Shown: positions 34,778 to 45,300 of the stretch, piece after piece
Position numbering within the stretch: the stretch's first letter is position 1
Layout: each line of letters opens with the position of its first letter
Assembly: GCA_025054955.1 (NCBI GenBank)
Contig: JANWZE010000115.1
Location: forward strand, 1 to 52,950
Source: Blastocatellia bacterium
GTDB taxonomy: Bacteria; Acidobacteriota; Blastocatellia; HR10; J050
Length of the DNA: 52,950 bases
Reading direction: 5' to 3'
Translations under genes and position numbers: made by a program
The notes under the pieces: model-generated
Told to the model about the DNA's origin: nothing
The model's input: only the letters and a program-made list of their open reading frames with translations
Databases searched by the model: none

Positions 34778-36034
34778 TTATTCAGGTTTGATGTCGAACC
34801 TGCGGCTGTATTCACCGAATTGTTGATCAATCGTGGCGCGGCTCAAGCCAAATGTGTCCGGCGAATAACGGTGGACTCCATGTTTGTATTGAGGATGGGC
34901 ATCGAGCCAACGCTTCATGCCGCGCTGCATGGCAGCACTGTACGGATAATCGAAAAACTGATAGATGTGCTGTACGGTCCCGATGGGATCGGCCATCAGC
35001 GCGTGATAGTCCACATCGAGAAACTGGGACGGGTTGGCTCGTTCACGAACTTCGATTGCGCGGCTGAGCGCCAGGCGCAGCATCGAAACGACACGTTCGC
35101 CGATCAGTGACAGCTCAACGCGGTTGCTTCCCAATTTCCTATAGGCGGCGGCCAAGCTGCACATCGAGGGTATGACTTTTTGCGGGTCTCGATGGGTCCA
35201 CACGAGACTGGCGTCAGGGAACACCGTGAGCAGCGCATCGAGCCAGAACAAATGGCATGGTGATTTGAGAATGCACGGTTCGCCGAATTGCCGTGACAGC
35301 AGCAATTGGAGTTGGCGGCGATAGTAGCGGTAGTCAGGGATCATATCGTGGTTGACCAGCCAATGCCGATACCCCGCGCCGCCCTGCAGTCCCAGCGGGA
35401 GAAAATCAATGAACTGGTTCTGCAGCAGAATGATGCACTCTTCAGGATCAAGCGCCCCTGACAGATGAATCCGGCGCAGCGCAGGCAGTGATTGGCGAAT
35501 CATCCAATTGACGATTTGAATTCTGCGGCGACGTGGGTCTTTGGCGGGCGGTTGACCGACCACGAGTGGGCACGGGTAGAGCAATTCCCAGTACCGTGGA
35601 ACGCGCGCTGACGGGTCTTGGGCCAGCAAGTTGTGCAGCAGCGTCGTGCCTGTGCGCGGCAGGCCGATAATGAAGATCGGCCGTCGTATGGGGATGGCTC
35701 GGATGTCCGGATGCCGTTTCAATGTATCCTGGATTCTCAGCCGATTGAAAAGCATGCGGAGAAACATCTGACGAATCATCAGACGACCGATCAACGTCAG
35801 ATCAGCATCGTTTTGGTAGGTCTCCAGCAGCAATCTGAACTGAGGTTGGAACTCTTCGTCGCCCCAGTCTGACAGACCCGCGATGCGCTCTGCTGCGTTC
35901 AGCAATCCTGCTTCCGACAGGTCTACCCATGAGCGATGGCCAAGTGGCTTGCGCTCTGCCATCCAATTGACGGCTCGCAGCAGCCAGGGCAATTTGATCT
36001 GCTCAATTGTTGCGTCTGTTGATGGCCGACCCAT
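34778..36034 (-). CDS. PAPS-dependent sulfotransferase
   Basis: The 418-residue protein has the 5'-phosphosulfate loop (PIFIIGLPRTGTTLLHNLLAQD, about residue 108) and the 3'-phosphate site (LVWTHRDPQKVIPSMCSLAAAYR), as in bacterial Sulfotransfer_3-type enzymes. It would transfer sulfonate from PAPS to a hydroxyl or amine. The start is four bases after the NRPS stop, with GGGAG inside the NRPS 3' end. That tight coupling makes a role in tailoring the PKS-NRPS product very likely. Because the NRPS ends in a reductase, the acceptor could be the released primary alcohol; this is inference. Confidence 0.88.
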   Translation of the reverse strand: MGRPSTDATIEQIKLPWLLRAVNWMAERKPLGHRSWVDLSEAGLLNAAERIAGLSDWGDEEFQPQFRLLLETYQNDADLTLIGRLMIRQMFLRMLFNRLRIQDTLKRHPDIRAIPIRRPIFIIGLPRTGTTLLHNLLAQDPSARVPRYWELLYPCPLVVGQPPAKDPRRRRIQIVNWMIRQSLPALRRIHLSGALDPEECIILLQNQFIDFLPLGLQGGAGYRHWLVNHDMIPDYRYYRRQLQLLLSRQFGEPCILKSPCHLFWLDALLTVFPDASLVWTHRDPQKVIPSMCSLAAAYRKLGSNRVELSLIGERVVSMLRLALSRAIEVRERANPSQFLDVDYHALMADPIGTVQHIYQFFDYPYSAAMQRGMKRWLDAHPQYKHGVHRYSPDTFGLSRATIDQQFGEYSRRFDIKPE

Positions 36035-36038
36035 ACTG

Positions 36039-39000
36039 TCATGCTCCCTCGGAATTGGCGGAAAGTGCGGGTGGCACCTCCAGAAAGCCGCTGTCAATTA
36101 AATACTGGAAGTAGACCTGAAGCAGCTTTTCGTCAGCCGGCGGGCATACGATGGACGACCCGGCCAAGCCGGCTCTGGCGCGTTGTTGATCAATGATGAC
36201 GCGCGCAGGCGTGAAGAGCCCTTCCGTCAGCCGTAGCTTATCGAAATGAGCAGCGCCCATTATCATCGCCGTCGAGGAGCCTATCAATGCCTGCGCCAGC
36301 GTGGCGGCCAATTCGGCGATTTCTCGTTGCCATTGTTCGGTTGGCACAACGCGCAGCCGATAGCCGTACGTGCGCATCCACTCGACCAACATCTGGACTG
36401 GCATCGGCTCCGGGTTGAGCAGGTGGAATGATTGACCAACTGCTTCGGGTTGTCGTGACAGGTAGACAATCGCTCGGCTGACGTAATCCACCGGCGTCAG
36501 ATCAAGCTGGTGCTGGATTTCTCGGTCGGGCACGGATTGCAATTGAATCCAACCTTTGATGATTTGACAGAGCAGATCGCTGTGGTTCCAGACGCCTGTT
36601 TGACTGTGGCCGGTTACCCGACCAGGCCGATAGATCGTCACCGGCAGACCTCTCTGTCGCGCTAGTGTGACCAGCTTTTCAGCGACCCATTTGCTTTGCG
36701 CGTACCCGCCGTAGAGCGGCCCCGTGGTCTCAATGTGGTCTTCTTCGCGGAAGCTCACATCGGCTGAGCGCTCCGGCAGCGCCCATACGGATAGCGTGGA
36801 AACATAGTGCAACGGTTTGGTTTTCGCATGACAGGCCAGCCGCAAGACTTCATGCGTGCCGTGCACATTGGTCGGTTTCAAGGCTGAATAGGGATAGACG
36901 AAGTTGACGGCTGCGCCGTTGTGGTAGATCACGTCAATGCGTCGCGCTAGCTCGTCGAATTGCGCGTCGGTCAAGCCCAGGCGTGGTTCCGTAAGATCGC
37001 CGAGCACCGGCAAAATCCTATCAGCGTAGCTCGGCTGCCAGATGCGGTAAGATTCCATGCTCGTTTGAATCTTGCGCCGAGCGGCTTCGGCGTCCGCTGC
37101 GCGAACAAGGCAGTTGATCTGAGCCTCCGTTTGACAGAGAAGTTCATGAAGCAAGAAGGCGCCCAGAAAACCGGTCGCTCCGGTCAGCAGCACCGCCTGC
37201 GGCAAGCGGCTCAAATCGGGCGCTGGCGCTGCCGGTTGAATAGCCGGATCGAGCACGGCCTCGCTGGTGAGTTCCGTGACGGTCATCGGCGCCAGCGTCG
37301 GCGAGGCCTCAATGGTATTAAGGCTTTCAATGACGGCGGCTGACTCAGCGATAGTGGGAGCGTCAAACAGGATGCTCACAGGGATGTCTCGCTGCAACAC
37401 TTCCTGCATGCGATAGACGACTTGAACGACCAGCAGCGAGTGGCCGCCAAGTGTGAAGAAATTATCATGAATCCCGATCCTGTCCACTTTGAGCACTTCC
37501 GACCAGATGGTTTGCAGTGTAGCTTCCAGCGGCGTTCGCGGCGCCACATAGGATTTTGCTCGCCCGACGTCGTCCGACGAAGGCGGCGGCAGCGCCCGCC
37601 GATTGAGCTTGCCGGTCGCCGTCAGCGGCAGTCGCTCCAGCGTGACATAAGCTGAAGGGATCATGTACTCAGGCAATGTGGCTCCGAGGAATTGGAGCAT
37701 GTGATCAGGCGTCACGGCCTCACCCTCATGCAGGACGAGATAGGCAACTAACTGATGCGCCGGCCTGTCGCCGTCTGCGCGAGAGACCACAACGGCCTCT
37801 CGCACGGCTGGATGCCGCAGGATCGCCGTTTCAATTTCTCCCGGCTCAACGCGATACCCTCGAATTTTAATCTGCTCGTCATTGCGGCCAAGGAACTCAA
37901 TGTTGCCGTCCGGCAGGAAGCGCCCCAGATCGCCCGTCTTGTAGAGGCGCACCAGACCGTTGCTGCTTCCATCAGGGCACGGCCACCAGATGAATCGTTC
38001 GGCGGTCAGTTCCGGCCGATTCCAATAGCCTCGCGCCAGGCCAACGCCGGCAATATACAACTGGCCGGGCACACCGATGGGTGTTGGTTGCATCTGCTCA
38101 TCCAGGATGTAGACGCGCATGTTGGCATTGGTTCGACCAATCGGCACAGTTCGGCGTTCCACGCTGCCGGGCGACACCCAGCAGGTGACGTCAATGGTCG
38201 TTTCCGTTGGTCCATACGCATTGCGCAACTCTGCCATTGGCAGGCGCTGGTGGAAGCGACGCACAAGCGACATGGGCAACACTTCGGCTCCAGCAATGAC
38301 TACACGGAGAGCATCGCACCTGTGCAGCTCCGGTTCGTTCAATATCAGCTCCAGCATCGAAGGGACAAAGCCAGTGTAGGTGATCTGCTGCTCGGCCATC
38401 AACTTGACCAGATAGGCGCTGTCTCGTTGACCGCCTGCTCGGGCGAGCACCATGCGCGCGCCGACAAGTAGGGGAGCGAAAATTTCCCACACCGACACAT
38501 CAAAGCTGATGGACGTTTTCTGAAGAATCCGGTCGTGAGCCGTCATGCCCGACATTGTCCGGCTGGTGAGCAAATAATTGACAATCGCTCGATGGGGGAT
38601 CATCACGCCCTTGGGCGCGCCGGTGGAGCCGGAGGTGTACATCACGTAGGCGAGATGGTCGGCTGTGACGGGCGATGTAGGATTTTGCCTGTTCGTTTCC
38701 CACGGGAATGTGGCGAGGCACACAACGCGCGGCGCGCGCCGATCTTGCTCAGTCTCTGTGGGAGCTGACCCGCTGGACTCGCTGCTGGCAAAGAGTCGGG
38801 CTTGCAAGCGTTCATCGGTGAGCAACACAGGACACTGTGAATCGCGCAACATGAATGCCAGCCGTTCGCGTGGGTACGCCGGGTCCAGTGGCACGTAAGC
38901 TCCGCCAGCCTTGAGTGTCGCCAGCATGGCGACGATCACGTCAAAACCGCGCTCCAACGCGATGCCGACAGGCACGTCAGGGCCGACGCCCAGCGATTGC

Positions 39001-42000
39001 AGATGATGCGCCAGATGATTGGCGCGTGTATTCAACTCATCATAGGTCAACGATTGGCCTTCGCTGACGATGGCGATGGCCTCCGGCGTTCGTTCGGCTT
39101 GCGCTGCAACCAGCTCGTGTAAACAGGCATCACGAGGAAACGGAACATCGGCTTGGTTCCACTCAACGAGGATGCGCCGGCGCTCTTCATCGCTCATCAG
39201 CGCGAGGCGGGAGAGCGGTTGCTCAGGTTGAGCGACGATTGATTCCAGCAATGTCATCCAATGTTTGACGAGGCGCTCGGCAGTTTGATCGGTAAACAGA
39301 TCCGTTCGATAAAACAGTGTGGTCGTCGTCTTCTGATTGCGCTGACTGACGCTGAGGATCAGGTCGAAGCCGGTCATCGGCTTGTTATGAAATTCGAGTG
39401 GCGTCACCGTGAGCTGACCGAGCGTGATCGGCTCGGTAGGAAATTGCTGGAGGGTGAAGAACGTATGAAGGACAGGCATCCGACTGGGGTCCGATGGCGG
39501 CAGAATAGCGTCTCTCAGATGATCAAACGGGATGTCAGGATGCGAGAGCGCCTCCAGGCAGACAGCCTGCACACGATGCAGCAACTGGCGAAACGTTGGA
39601 TCGCCCGATAGATTCACGCGCAAGGGCAGGCCGCCGGCAAAGAAGCCGATCAACTCCTGTATTTCCGGGCGCGTTCGATTGGCCACCGGCGTTCCCACGA
39701 TCAAGTCCTCCTGTCCTGAGTAACGGTACAGGAGCGTCAGGTAGGCAGCGAGCAACAAGGCGAAGAGCGTGACGCCTTCCTGTCGGCTCAGCGTTTCGAG
39801 CGCGTGCAGCGTGGAGGCTGGAATCTCTGCGGCGCGTTTGTCAGCATCCAGCTTGATGGCTGGCGGTCGAGGAAAATCCGTGCGCATGTCAAGAATCGGC
39901 AGCTCGCCGCCCAGTTGTCGCTTCCAGTAGGAAATTGCCTCCGTCAGATCAATCGGCGGTTGCTGCCGTTGCCAGTAGGCGATATCGGTGTATTGCAGCT
40001 TCAGATCGGGCAATGGTGATGAGCGCTGATGCGCGAAAGCCTCATAGAGCGTGGTCAGTTCTCGCACCAACACACCCGCTGACCAGCCGTCGAACAGCAA
40101 GTGGTGAATCGAGATGAACAAAATGAAGTCATCGTCGGCCAGCCGCGCCAGCAAGAAGCGAAACAGCGGCCCGCGCGTCAGATCGAATCGCGTGTTGATG
40201 ATTTCTTGGCCCAGTCGCCACGCTTCGTCCTCTCGCTTGTTCGGCGGGGAGTTGCGTAGATCGCGCACCGCCAGCGGGAACGGCGCATAGTCATGGATGC
40301 GATGAATCGGTTGTCCTTTGTGCGTGGTGAACGTGGCGCGCAGAATGGAGTGACGCCGAACGATCTCATTGAGGCTCCGTTCGAGCGCAGGGATGTCGAG
40401 TTGACCCTGCAGCCGGAGGGCGACCGGAGAATCATAGGCGATGGGGCGTTCGTAGCGCATGCCGCGTTCATACAGTTCAATGGCCCACAGCGCTTGTTGA
40501 CTGTAGGACAACGGCAAGAGCGCGTCAGGCGGGGCCGGCTGGATGGGCTGAGCTGGCTTCGCCGAGTGGAGGCAGGCTGTGTCAATGATTCGAGCCAATC
40601 CGGCGACCGTCGGATGCTCAAACAATGTCTTCACAGCAATGCTGACGTCCCATTGTTTGCGAATGAGCGAAACAAGTCGCATGGCCAGCAGCGAGTGTCC
40701 GCCCAATTCAAAGAAATCATCATCCGCGCCGACGCGCTCAACTCCCAACACTGTTGCCCACATCGTGGCCAATGTTTTTTCCGTCGGCGTGCGCGGCGGC
40801 ACATAGACGCCATCACGTGCCAGATTGGCTCGATCCGGCGCGGGCAGCTTCGCGCGATCCAGTTTCCCGTTGGGTAACCTGGGAAGCTGTTCCAGCAAGA
40901 CGCAGGCTGAGGGAATCATGTGCTCAGGCAAGATCGGTTTTAAGTAGGCGCGCATGTCGCCGACTGACAAGCCCTGCCCGTCATGCGGGACGATGTAAGC
41001 GACCAGCCGCGTCACGTTGAGCGGGGCGCCAATGGAGGTGGCAGAGCTGTCCTCAGACGTGCCAATGACAGCCACATCGCGCACTGCCGGATGTTGTCGC
41101 AGTGTGCTCTCAATCTCACCGAGTTCGACGCGCTGACCGCGAATCTTGACCTGTTGATCAAGGCGGCCCAGGAATTCAAGAGACCCATCAGGCCGATAAC
41201 GCGCAAGATCGCCAGTTTTGTAGAGCCGGAGTTCTTTCTCATTGGTGGCCGATTGACCATCGAAGCCTGACCATTGAATGAATTTTTCTTCGGTCAGCTC
41301 AGGCCGATTCAGGTAGCCCCGCGCCACGCACACGCCGCCAATATGTAATTCACCCGGAACGCCTGTCGGTGTTGGCCGTCCGTGCGTGTCGAGCACGTAG
41401 GCTTGGACATTTCCGATAGGGCGTCCGATGGGAGCGGTTGAATGCGACCATCCGCGCTCGGCAATCCAATGTGTCACGTCAATGGTCGTTTCCGTCGGGC
41501 CATAGGTGTTGACCAGTTGCGCGTTGAGGCATTGATAAAACCGTTCGATCAGGTTGACGGGCAGCGCTTCGCCGCCGGAAAAGACGTAACGCAGCGCGCG
41601 GCATTGCTTGAAGTCGGGCTCGTCCAGCAGCAGGTGCAGTAATGATGGGACACACTCCAGCAGGGTCACCTGTTCTTCTTTGATGAGTCGCGCCAGATAG
41701 GTGCTATCATGGCGACCGCCCGGACGAGCGATGACGACGCGCGCGCCGCCCAGCAGTGGTTCAAACAGCTCCTGCAAAGCAGCATCATAGGCCAGCGAAT
41801 TTTTTTGCAGCATGCAATCAGACGGGTTGATGCCATACGTCTGCACGCCCCAGAGCAAGCGGTTACACAAGCCCTCATGTTCGATCATGACGCCTTTGGG
41901 TTGACCGGTGGAGCCGGACGTGTAAAGGACGTATGCCAGATGATGCGCGGCTAGATCGTTGATAGGATTTTGTTCAGGCTCGGCGGCAATGGCCTCTAGT

Positions 42001-45000
42001 TCGTCCTCCAGAGAGATCACTGGCGCCATCACGTCGGGGAGGGCGCAACGAACCGTCTGCTGGCTCAGCACGAGCGAAACCTGAGCGTCGCGAAGCATGA
42101 AGGCCAACCGTTCATTGGGATACTCCGGATCAAGCGGCATGAACGCGCCGCCGGCTTTGAGGATGCCCAGCAGCGCGACGACCGCCTCAACGCTTGGTTG
42201 CAAGCACACGCCCACAATCGCCTCAGGGCCGACGCCACGCTTTTGCAGGTAGTGAGCCAGTTGGTTGGCGCGACGGTTCAACTGATCGTAGGTCAGCGAC
42301 TGCGCTTCGTCCATGATCGCCGTGCGAGCTGCGTGTTGACGCACTTGCGCTTCAAACAGCGCGGGTAACGTTCGCTCGCGCGCCGCCGGCTGCCAAGCGG
42401 TTTGGTTGAACTGGACCAGCAGCCGACGTCGCTCATTTTCATTCAACAGACTAATCTGGTTGATCGGCGCGGCGCTATCGCTCAGCAGCGCGTCAAGCAC
42501 GCTCAGGAAGTGCTGCGTGGCTAGTTCCGACTGCTCCGGTGAGAACACATCTTCGTGAAAATCGAATACGAGAGTCAGTCGGCCCGTCTGGTTCAGGTCA
42601 TGAATGAGCAGGGCCAGACTATCCACTTCATGGCCATTGTGAATCGGTTCATAGTGCATCGGCGCGCCGGCAAACCGCGGCATTGTGCCCGTTCGATAAT
42701 TGATGAGCACCTCATAAGTTTTTTCTTGCGCCGGATTGCGAATGGTATATTGCGCGTGGCGAGCCGTTGCCAGCATTTCGGCTCGCGCTTTTTCGGCGAG
42801 CGAGGCGAATGTATCTGTCTGGTCAACAGTGATGCGCAACGGCGCAACCTGCATCAACAATCCGATGGTGTCTTTGAACGCCCGGGATCGGCGGTTATGA
42901 AATGCTGTGCCGATGGAAAGGCGCCGATGATCGCCAATGTGTGACAAATAGGCGCACAGCGCGACGAGAAAGAGATTGAATACGGAAGCTTCCGGCGTCT
43001 TTGCCGTGAATGGAGGCTGCGCCGCGAGCGTTTTAATGCGGCTCGTTCGCTCGGCGTTCAGCTCAATCGAGATGCGTCGCACGCGCGTCGTTTTGATCAA
43101 CGGCGCTTGGCCGTAGAATGTAATGGCGTCAACCGGCTCAGCTAGCTTTTTGGTCCAGTACTCGTGATCCTGCCGGTAACGGTCCGAGTGACGATAAGCG
43201 CGTTCCTCGGCGACGTACTCTTGGAACTGTGGGAGCGGGATCGTCTCCGGCAGCGCGCCCTGCTGCGAGGCCTGATAGAGCTCGGCCAATCGTTCAGCAA
43301 TGGCGATGGAAGAGCGACCGTCGCTGACGATGTGGTGGGTATTGATGAACCAGATGAATCGCTCCTCGGCGAGCTTAATCAGGGCCGTGTAGAACAATCG
43401 TTGGTCCAACTGAAACGGCATCTGGGCGTGCTCGGTTAACCATATTGCCGCTCGCTGGTCAGGGTCCGGCTCTCCAGAAAAGTCCACATACTCAACTGAA
43501 GCTCTCAGGTGAGCAAGCACCCGTTGCTGCGGCACGCCGTCAACAGTGTCAATGACAGTGCGCAGCGCGTCGCTGGAATTGACCAGCGTTTGGAACGCGC
43601 GCCGGAAGTGGTCGAGGTCAACCCGTGTTGGGATGGTGAACGTTCGTGGTTGATTGTAGAGTGGCACGTCTGGCATGAGTTGCTGGCCCAGCCAGATGAG
43701 TAACTGATTTTTGGTCAGGTCCGATTGCTCAGCAAATTCGTCGAATGAAGCTGTGAGGTTGGTTGACGCCGTTGATGGAGCTGCGCTCCCGATGAACGAG
43801 GAGAGTTCGGTCAGGGATTGTTCGGGAGCGTCCAGCACGCGTTCAAGCAGTGTCTGAAACTGCTCTGCCCAGCCAGCAATCGTCTCGGCGTCGAATAGAT
43901 CGGTATGATACTTGAAGTGTCCGTAGAGTGTGGTCGGTCCCTCCCAGACGAATAACGACAGGTCGAGCGGGGTGAGGCCGTTGTCCACATGCAGGGGGCT
44001 GACGGTCAAGCCCTGATGTTCAACGGTCGGTTGAATCGCCGGTTGATGGACGAACGCGACATGCTGCAACACTGGCCGGTTTAACTGGCGCGGAGGATTT
44101 AACGCTTCGATCAATTTCTCGAATGGTAAATCCTGATGAGCGAATGCGCCGAGCGCGACGTCTTGAATGTGGCGGAGCCATTGTCGGAACGTCAGATGGC
44201 CGGCGTAGCGAGTCCGCACCACCAGCGTGTTCACGAAGAATCCGATGAGACTCTGCGTCTCCGCACGGTCGCGTCCGGCCACCGGTGTTCCGATTAAGAT
44301 GTCGTCATGATCGGACAAGCGGTGCAGCAGCAGACTGAACACTGCCAGTAGCAACATGAACATGGTCACGCCTTCCTGACGGCTAAAGGCTTTGAGCGAT
44401 TGAATCAGGCCGGGAGGCAGCGCGAATGGATGAATATCGCCGTTGAATGTTCGGATGGCCGGTCGCGGTCGGTCAGAGGGCAGATCGAATGTCTGAGGCG
44501 CTCCATCCAGGTGATTGCGCCAGTAGGCCAGCAACGTGGCCAGGCGCTCGCCTTGCAGATGCTCTCGCTGCCAGCGCGCGTAATGGCGATATTGAATCGG
44601 CAGAGCCGGCAAGGGCGATGACGCGCCACGCGAGAACGCGTCGTAAAGCTGCCCAAGTTCGCTGGCAAAGATGGCCATCGAGATGCCATCGGAGACGATG
44701 TGATGCAACGTAATGCAAACGACGTGTTCATCAGGGCCGCAGCGGGCCCAGAGGATGCGAAATAATGGGCCGGTGGATAAATCGAACGCCGTGCGCGCCT
44801 CCTCTTTCACCAAGCGGTTGATCTCGGTCTGTTGTTGTTCGGTGGGAAGTTCACTCAGGTCTATCAGCCTGAGCGGCACGGTTGGCGCCGGCGCGATCAC
44901 TTGGAGCGGTTCGCCATCTTGGTAATGAAAGGTGGTGCGCAAAATCTCGTGCCGCTGGACGATCTCCTGGAACACGCGTTGAGCGGTGTTCAGATTGACG

Positions 45001-45191
45001 TGGCCGATCACGCGCAATGCGCCGCTGACGTTGGCCACGGGGCTGCCCGGGTCCATCTGGTCGAGAAACCAGAGACGCAGTTGATGAAACGAGAGCGGCG
45101 CGGTTGTGTTCTGACGCGCTTTCTGCTGAAGCGCTTTGGCCAGTAGCGCGCGTTTTTCCGTAGGACTAAGATCAGCGAATCGTTTTGCCAT
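36039..45191 (-). CDS. Two-module NRPS with tandem C domains and terminal reductase
   Basis: The 3050-residue synthetase reads C1-C2-A1-T1-C3-A2-T2-R. C1 (HHIVSDG about residue 165) and C2 (HHIVSDG about 620) are adjacent with no A or T domain between them; C3 has HHLLFDG near 1696. A1 (YTSGSTGQPKG, core near 960-1410) has an inferred specificity code DAQEFGTIDK; A2 (YTSGSTGAPKG, near 2045-2500) reads DVWGIGAIDK. Neither is assigned confidently; A1 is loosely like Gln/Lys-type pockets. T1 and T2 carry LGGHSLL. The reductase (TGATGFLGAFLL near 2669, YGGYAQSKW) would release the chain as an aldehyde or alcohol. The N-terminal helix resembles a docking region. It follows the PKS by 109 bp. Confidence 0.93.
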   Translation of the reverse strand: MAKRFADLSPTEKRALLAKALQQKARQNTTAPLSFHQLRLWFLDQMDPGSPVANVSGALRVIGHVNLNTAQRVFQEIVQRHEILRTTFHYQDGEPLQVIAPAPTVPLRLIDLSELPTEQQQTEINRLVKEEARTAFDLSTGPLFRILWARCGPDEHVVCITLHHIVSDGISMAIFASELGQLYDAFSRGASSPLPALPIQYRHYARWQREHLQGERLATLLAYWRNHLDGAPQTFDLPSDRPRPAIRTFNGDIHPFALPPGLIQSLKAFSRQEGVTMFMLLLAVFSLLLHRLSDHDDILIGTPVAGRDRAETQSLIGFFVNTLVVRTRYAGHLTFRQWLRHIQDVALGAFAHQDLPFEKLIEALNPPRQLNRPVLQHVAFVHQPAIQPTVEHQGLTVSPLHVDNGLTPLDLSLFVWEGPTTLYGHFKYHTDLFDAETIAGWAEQFQTLLERVLDAPEQSLTELSSFIGSAAPSTASTNLTASFDEFAEQSDLTKNQLLIWLGQQLMPDVPLYNQPRTFTIPTRVDLDHFRRAFQTLVNSSDALRTVIDTVDGVPQQRVLAHLRASVEYVDFSGEPDPDQRAAIWLTEHAQMPFQLDQRLFYTALIKLAEERFIWFINTHHIVSDGRSSIAIAERLAELYQASQQGALPETIPLPQFQEYVAEERAYRHSDRYRQDHEYWTKKLAEPVDAITFYGQAPLIKTTRVRRISIELNAERTSRIKTLAAQPPFTAKTPEASVFNLFLVALCAYLSHIGDHRRLSIGTAFHNRRSRAFKDTIGLLMQVAPLRITVDQTDTFASLAEKARAEMLATARHAQYTIRNPAQEKTYEVLINYRTGTMPRFAGAPMHYEPIHNGHEVDSLALLIHDLNQTGRLTLVFDFHEDVFSPEQSELATQHFLSVLDALLSDSAAPINQISLLNENERRRLLVQFNQTAWQPAARERTLPALFEAQVRQHAARTAIMDEAQSLTYDQLNRRANQLAHYLQKRGVGPEAIVGVCLQPSVEAVVALLGILKAGGAFMPLDPEYPNERLAFMLRDAQVSLVLSQQTVRCALPDVMAPVISLEDELEAIAAEPEQNPINDLAAHHLAYVLYTSGSTGQPKGVMIEHEGLCNRLLWGVQTYGINPSDCMLQKNSLAYDAALQELFEPLLGGARVVIARPGGRHDSTYLARLIKEEQVTLLECVPSLLHLLLDEPDFKQCRALRYVFSGGEALPVNLIERFYQCLNAQLVNTYGPTETTIDVTHWIAERGWSHSTAPIGRPIGNVQAYVLDTHGRPTPTGVPGELHIGGVCVARGYLNRPELTEEKFIQWSGFDGQSATNEKELRLYKTGDLARYRPDGSLEFLGRLDQQVKIRGQRVELGEIESTLRQHPAVRDVAVIGTSEDSSATSIGAPLNVTRLVAYIVPHDGQGLSVGDMRAYLKPILPEHMIPSACVLLEQLPRLPNGKLDRAKLPAPDRANLARDGVYVPPRTPTEKTLATMWATVLGVERVGADDDFFELGGHSLLAMRLVSLIRKQWDVSIAVKTLFEHPTVAGLARIIDTACLHSAKPAQPIQPAPPDALLPLSYSQQALWAIELYERGMRYERPIAYDSPVALRLQGQLDIPALERSLNEIVRRHSILRATFTTHKGQPIHRIHDYAPFPLAVRDLRNSPPNKREDEAWRLGQEIINTRFDLTRGPLFRFLLARLADDDFILFISIHHLLFDGWSAGVLVRELTTLYEAFAHQRSSPLPDLKLQYTDIAYWQRQQPPIDLTEAISYWKRQLGGELPILDMRTDFPRPPAIKLDADKRAAEIPASTLHALETLSRQEGVTLFALLLAAYLTLLYRYSGQEDLIVGTPVANRTRPEIQELIGFFAGGLPLRVNLSGDPTFRQLLHRVQAVCLEALSHPDIPFDHLRDAILPPSDPSRMPVLHTFFTLQQFPTEPITLGQLTVTPLEFHNKPMTGFDLILSVSQRNQKTTTTLFYRTDLFTDQTAERLVKHWMTLLESIVAQPEQPLSRLALMSDEERRRILVEWNQADVPFPRDACLHELVAAQAERTPEAIAIVSEGQSLTYDELNTRANHLAHHLQSLGVGPDVPVGIALERGFDVIVAMLATLKAGGAYVPLDPAYPRERLAFMLRDSQCPVLLTDERLQARLFASSESSGSAPTETEQDRRAPRVVCLATFPWETNRQNPTSPVTADHLAYVMYTSGSTGAPKGVMIPHRAIVNYLLTSRTMSGMTAHDRILQKTSISFDVSVWEIFAPLLVGARMVLARAGGQRDSAYLVKLMAEQQITYTGFVPSMLELILNEPELHRCDALRVVIAGAEVLPMSLVRRFHQRLPMAELRNAYGPTETTIDVTCWVSPGSVERRTVPIGRTNANMRVYILDEQMQPTPIGVPGQLYIAGVGLARGYWNRPELTAERFIWWPCPDGSSNGLVRLYKTGDLGRFLPDGNIEFLGRNDEQIKIRGYRVEPGEIETAILRHPAVREAVVVSRADGDRPAHQLVAYLVLHEGEAVTPDHMLQFLGATLPEYMIPSAYVTLERLPLTATGKLNRRALPPPSSDDVGRAKSYVAPRTPLEATLQTIWSEVLKVDRIGIHDNFFTLGGHSLLVVQVVYRMQEVLQRDIPVSILFDAPTIAESAAVIESLNTIEASPTLAPMTVTELTSEAVLDPAIQPAAPAPDLSRLPQAVLLTGATGFLGAFLLHELLCQTEAQINCLVRAADAEAARRKIQTSMESYRIWQPSYADRILPVLGDLTEPRLGLTDAQFDELARRIDVIYHNGAAVNFVYPYSALKPTNVHGTHEVLRLACHAKTKPLHYVSTLSVWALPERSADVSFREEDHIETTGPLYGGYAQSKWVAEKLVTLARQRGLPVTIYRPGRVTGHSQTGVWNHSDLLCQIIKGWIQLQSVPDREIQHQLDLTPVDYVSRAIVYLSRQPEAVGQSFHLLNPEPMPVQMLVEWMRTYGYRLRVVPTEQWQREIAELAATLAQALIGSSTAMIMGAAHFDKLRLTEGLFTPARVIIDQQRARAGLAGSSIVCPPADEKLLQVYFQYLIDSGFLEVPPALSANSEGA

Positions 45192-45218
45192 GGTCAGAGT
45201 TCATCAGAGCTGGGTAAG

Positions 45219-45251
45219 ACCACGACACCCGATAGGCGCTCTGGTCGTGGT
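45219..45251 (-). other. Hairpin between the PKS and NRPS genes
   Basis: ACCACGAC (45219-45226) and GTCGTGGT (45244-45251) form a perfect 8-bp stem with a 17-base loop in the 109-bp gap. A weaker inverted repeat (CACCA/TGGTG) lies at 45265-45284. No U-tract follows, so it is more likely a processing or pausing element than a terminator. Confidence 0.4.
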
Positions 45252-45300
45252 TTCATGCTGATACCACCAGTTACCTCCGTGGTGTCGCCCCCTGCTGCGT

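Noticed and set aside
34778-36034. Curacin-type sulfotransferase-thioesterase decarboxylative release forming a terminal alkene.
   Set aside because: There is no thioesterase partner, and the sulfotransferase is a separate protein while the NRPS already has a reductase release domain.
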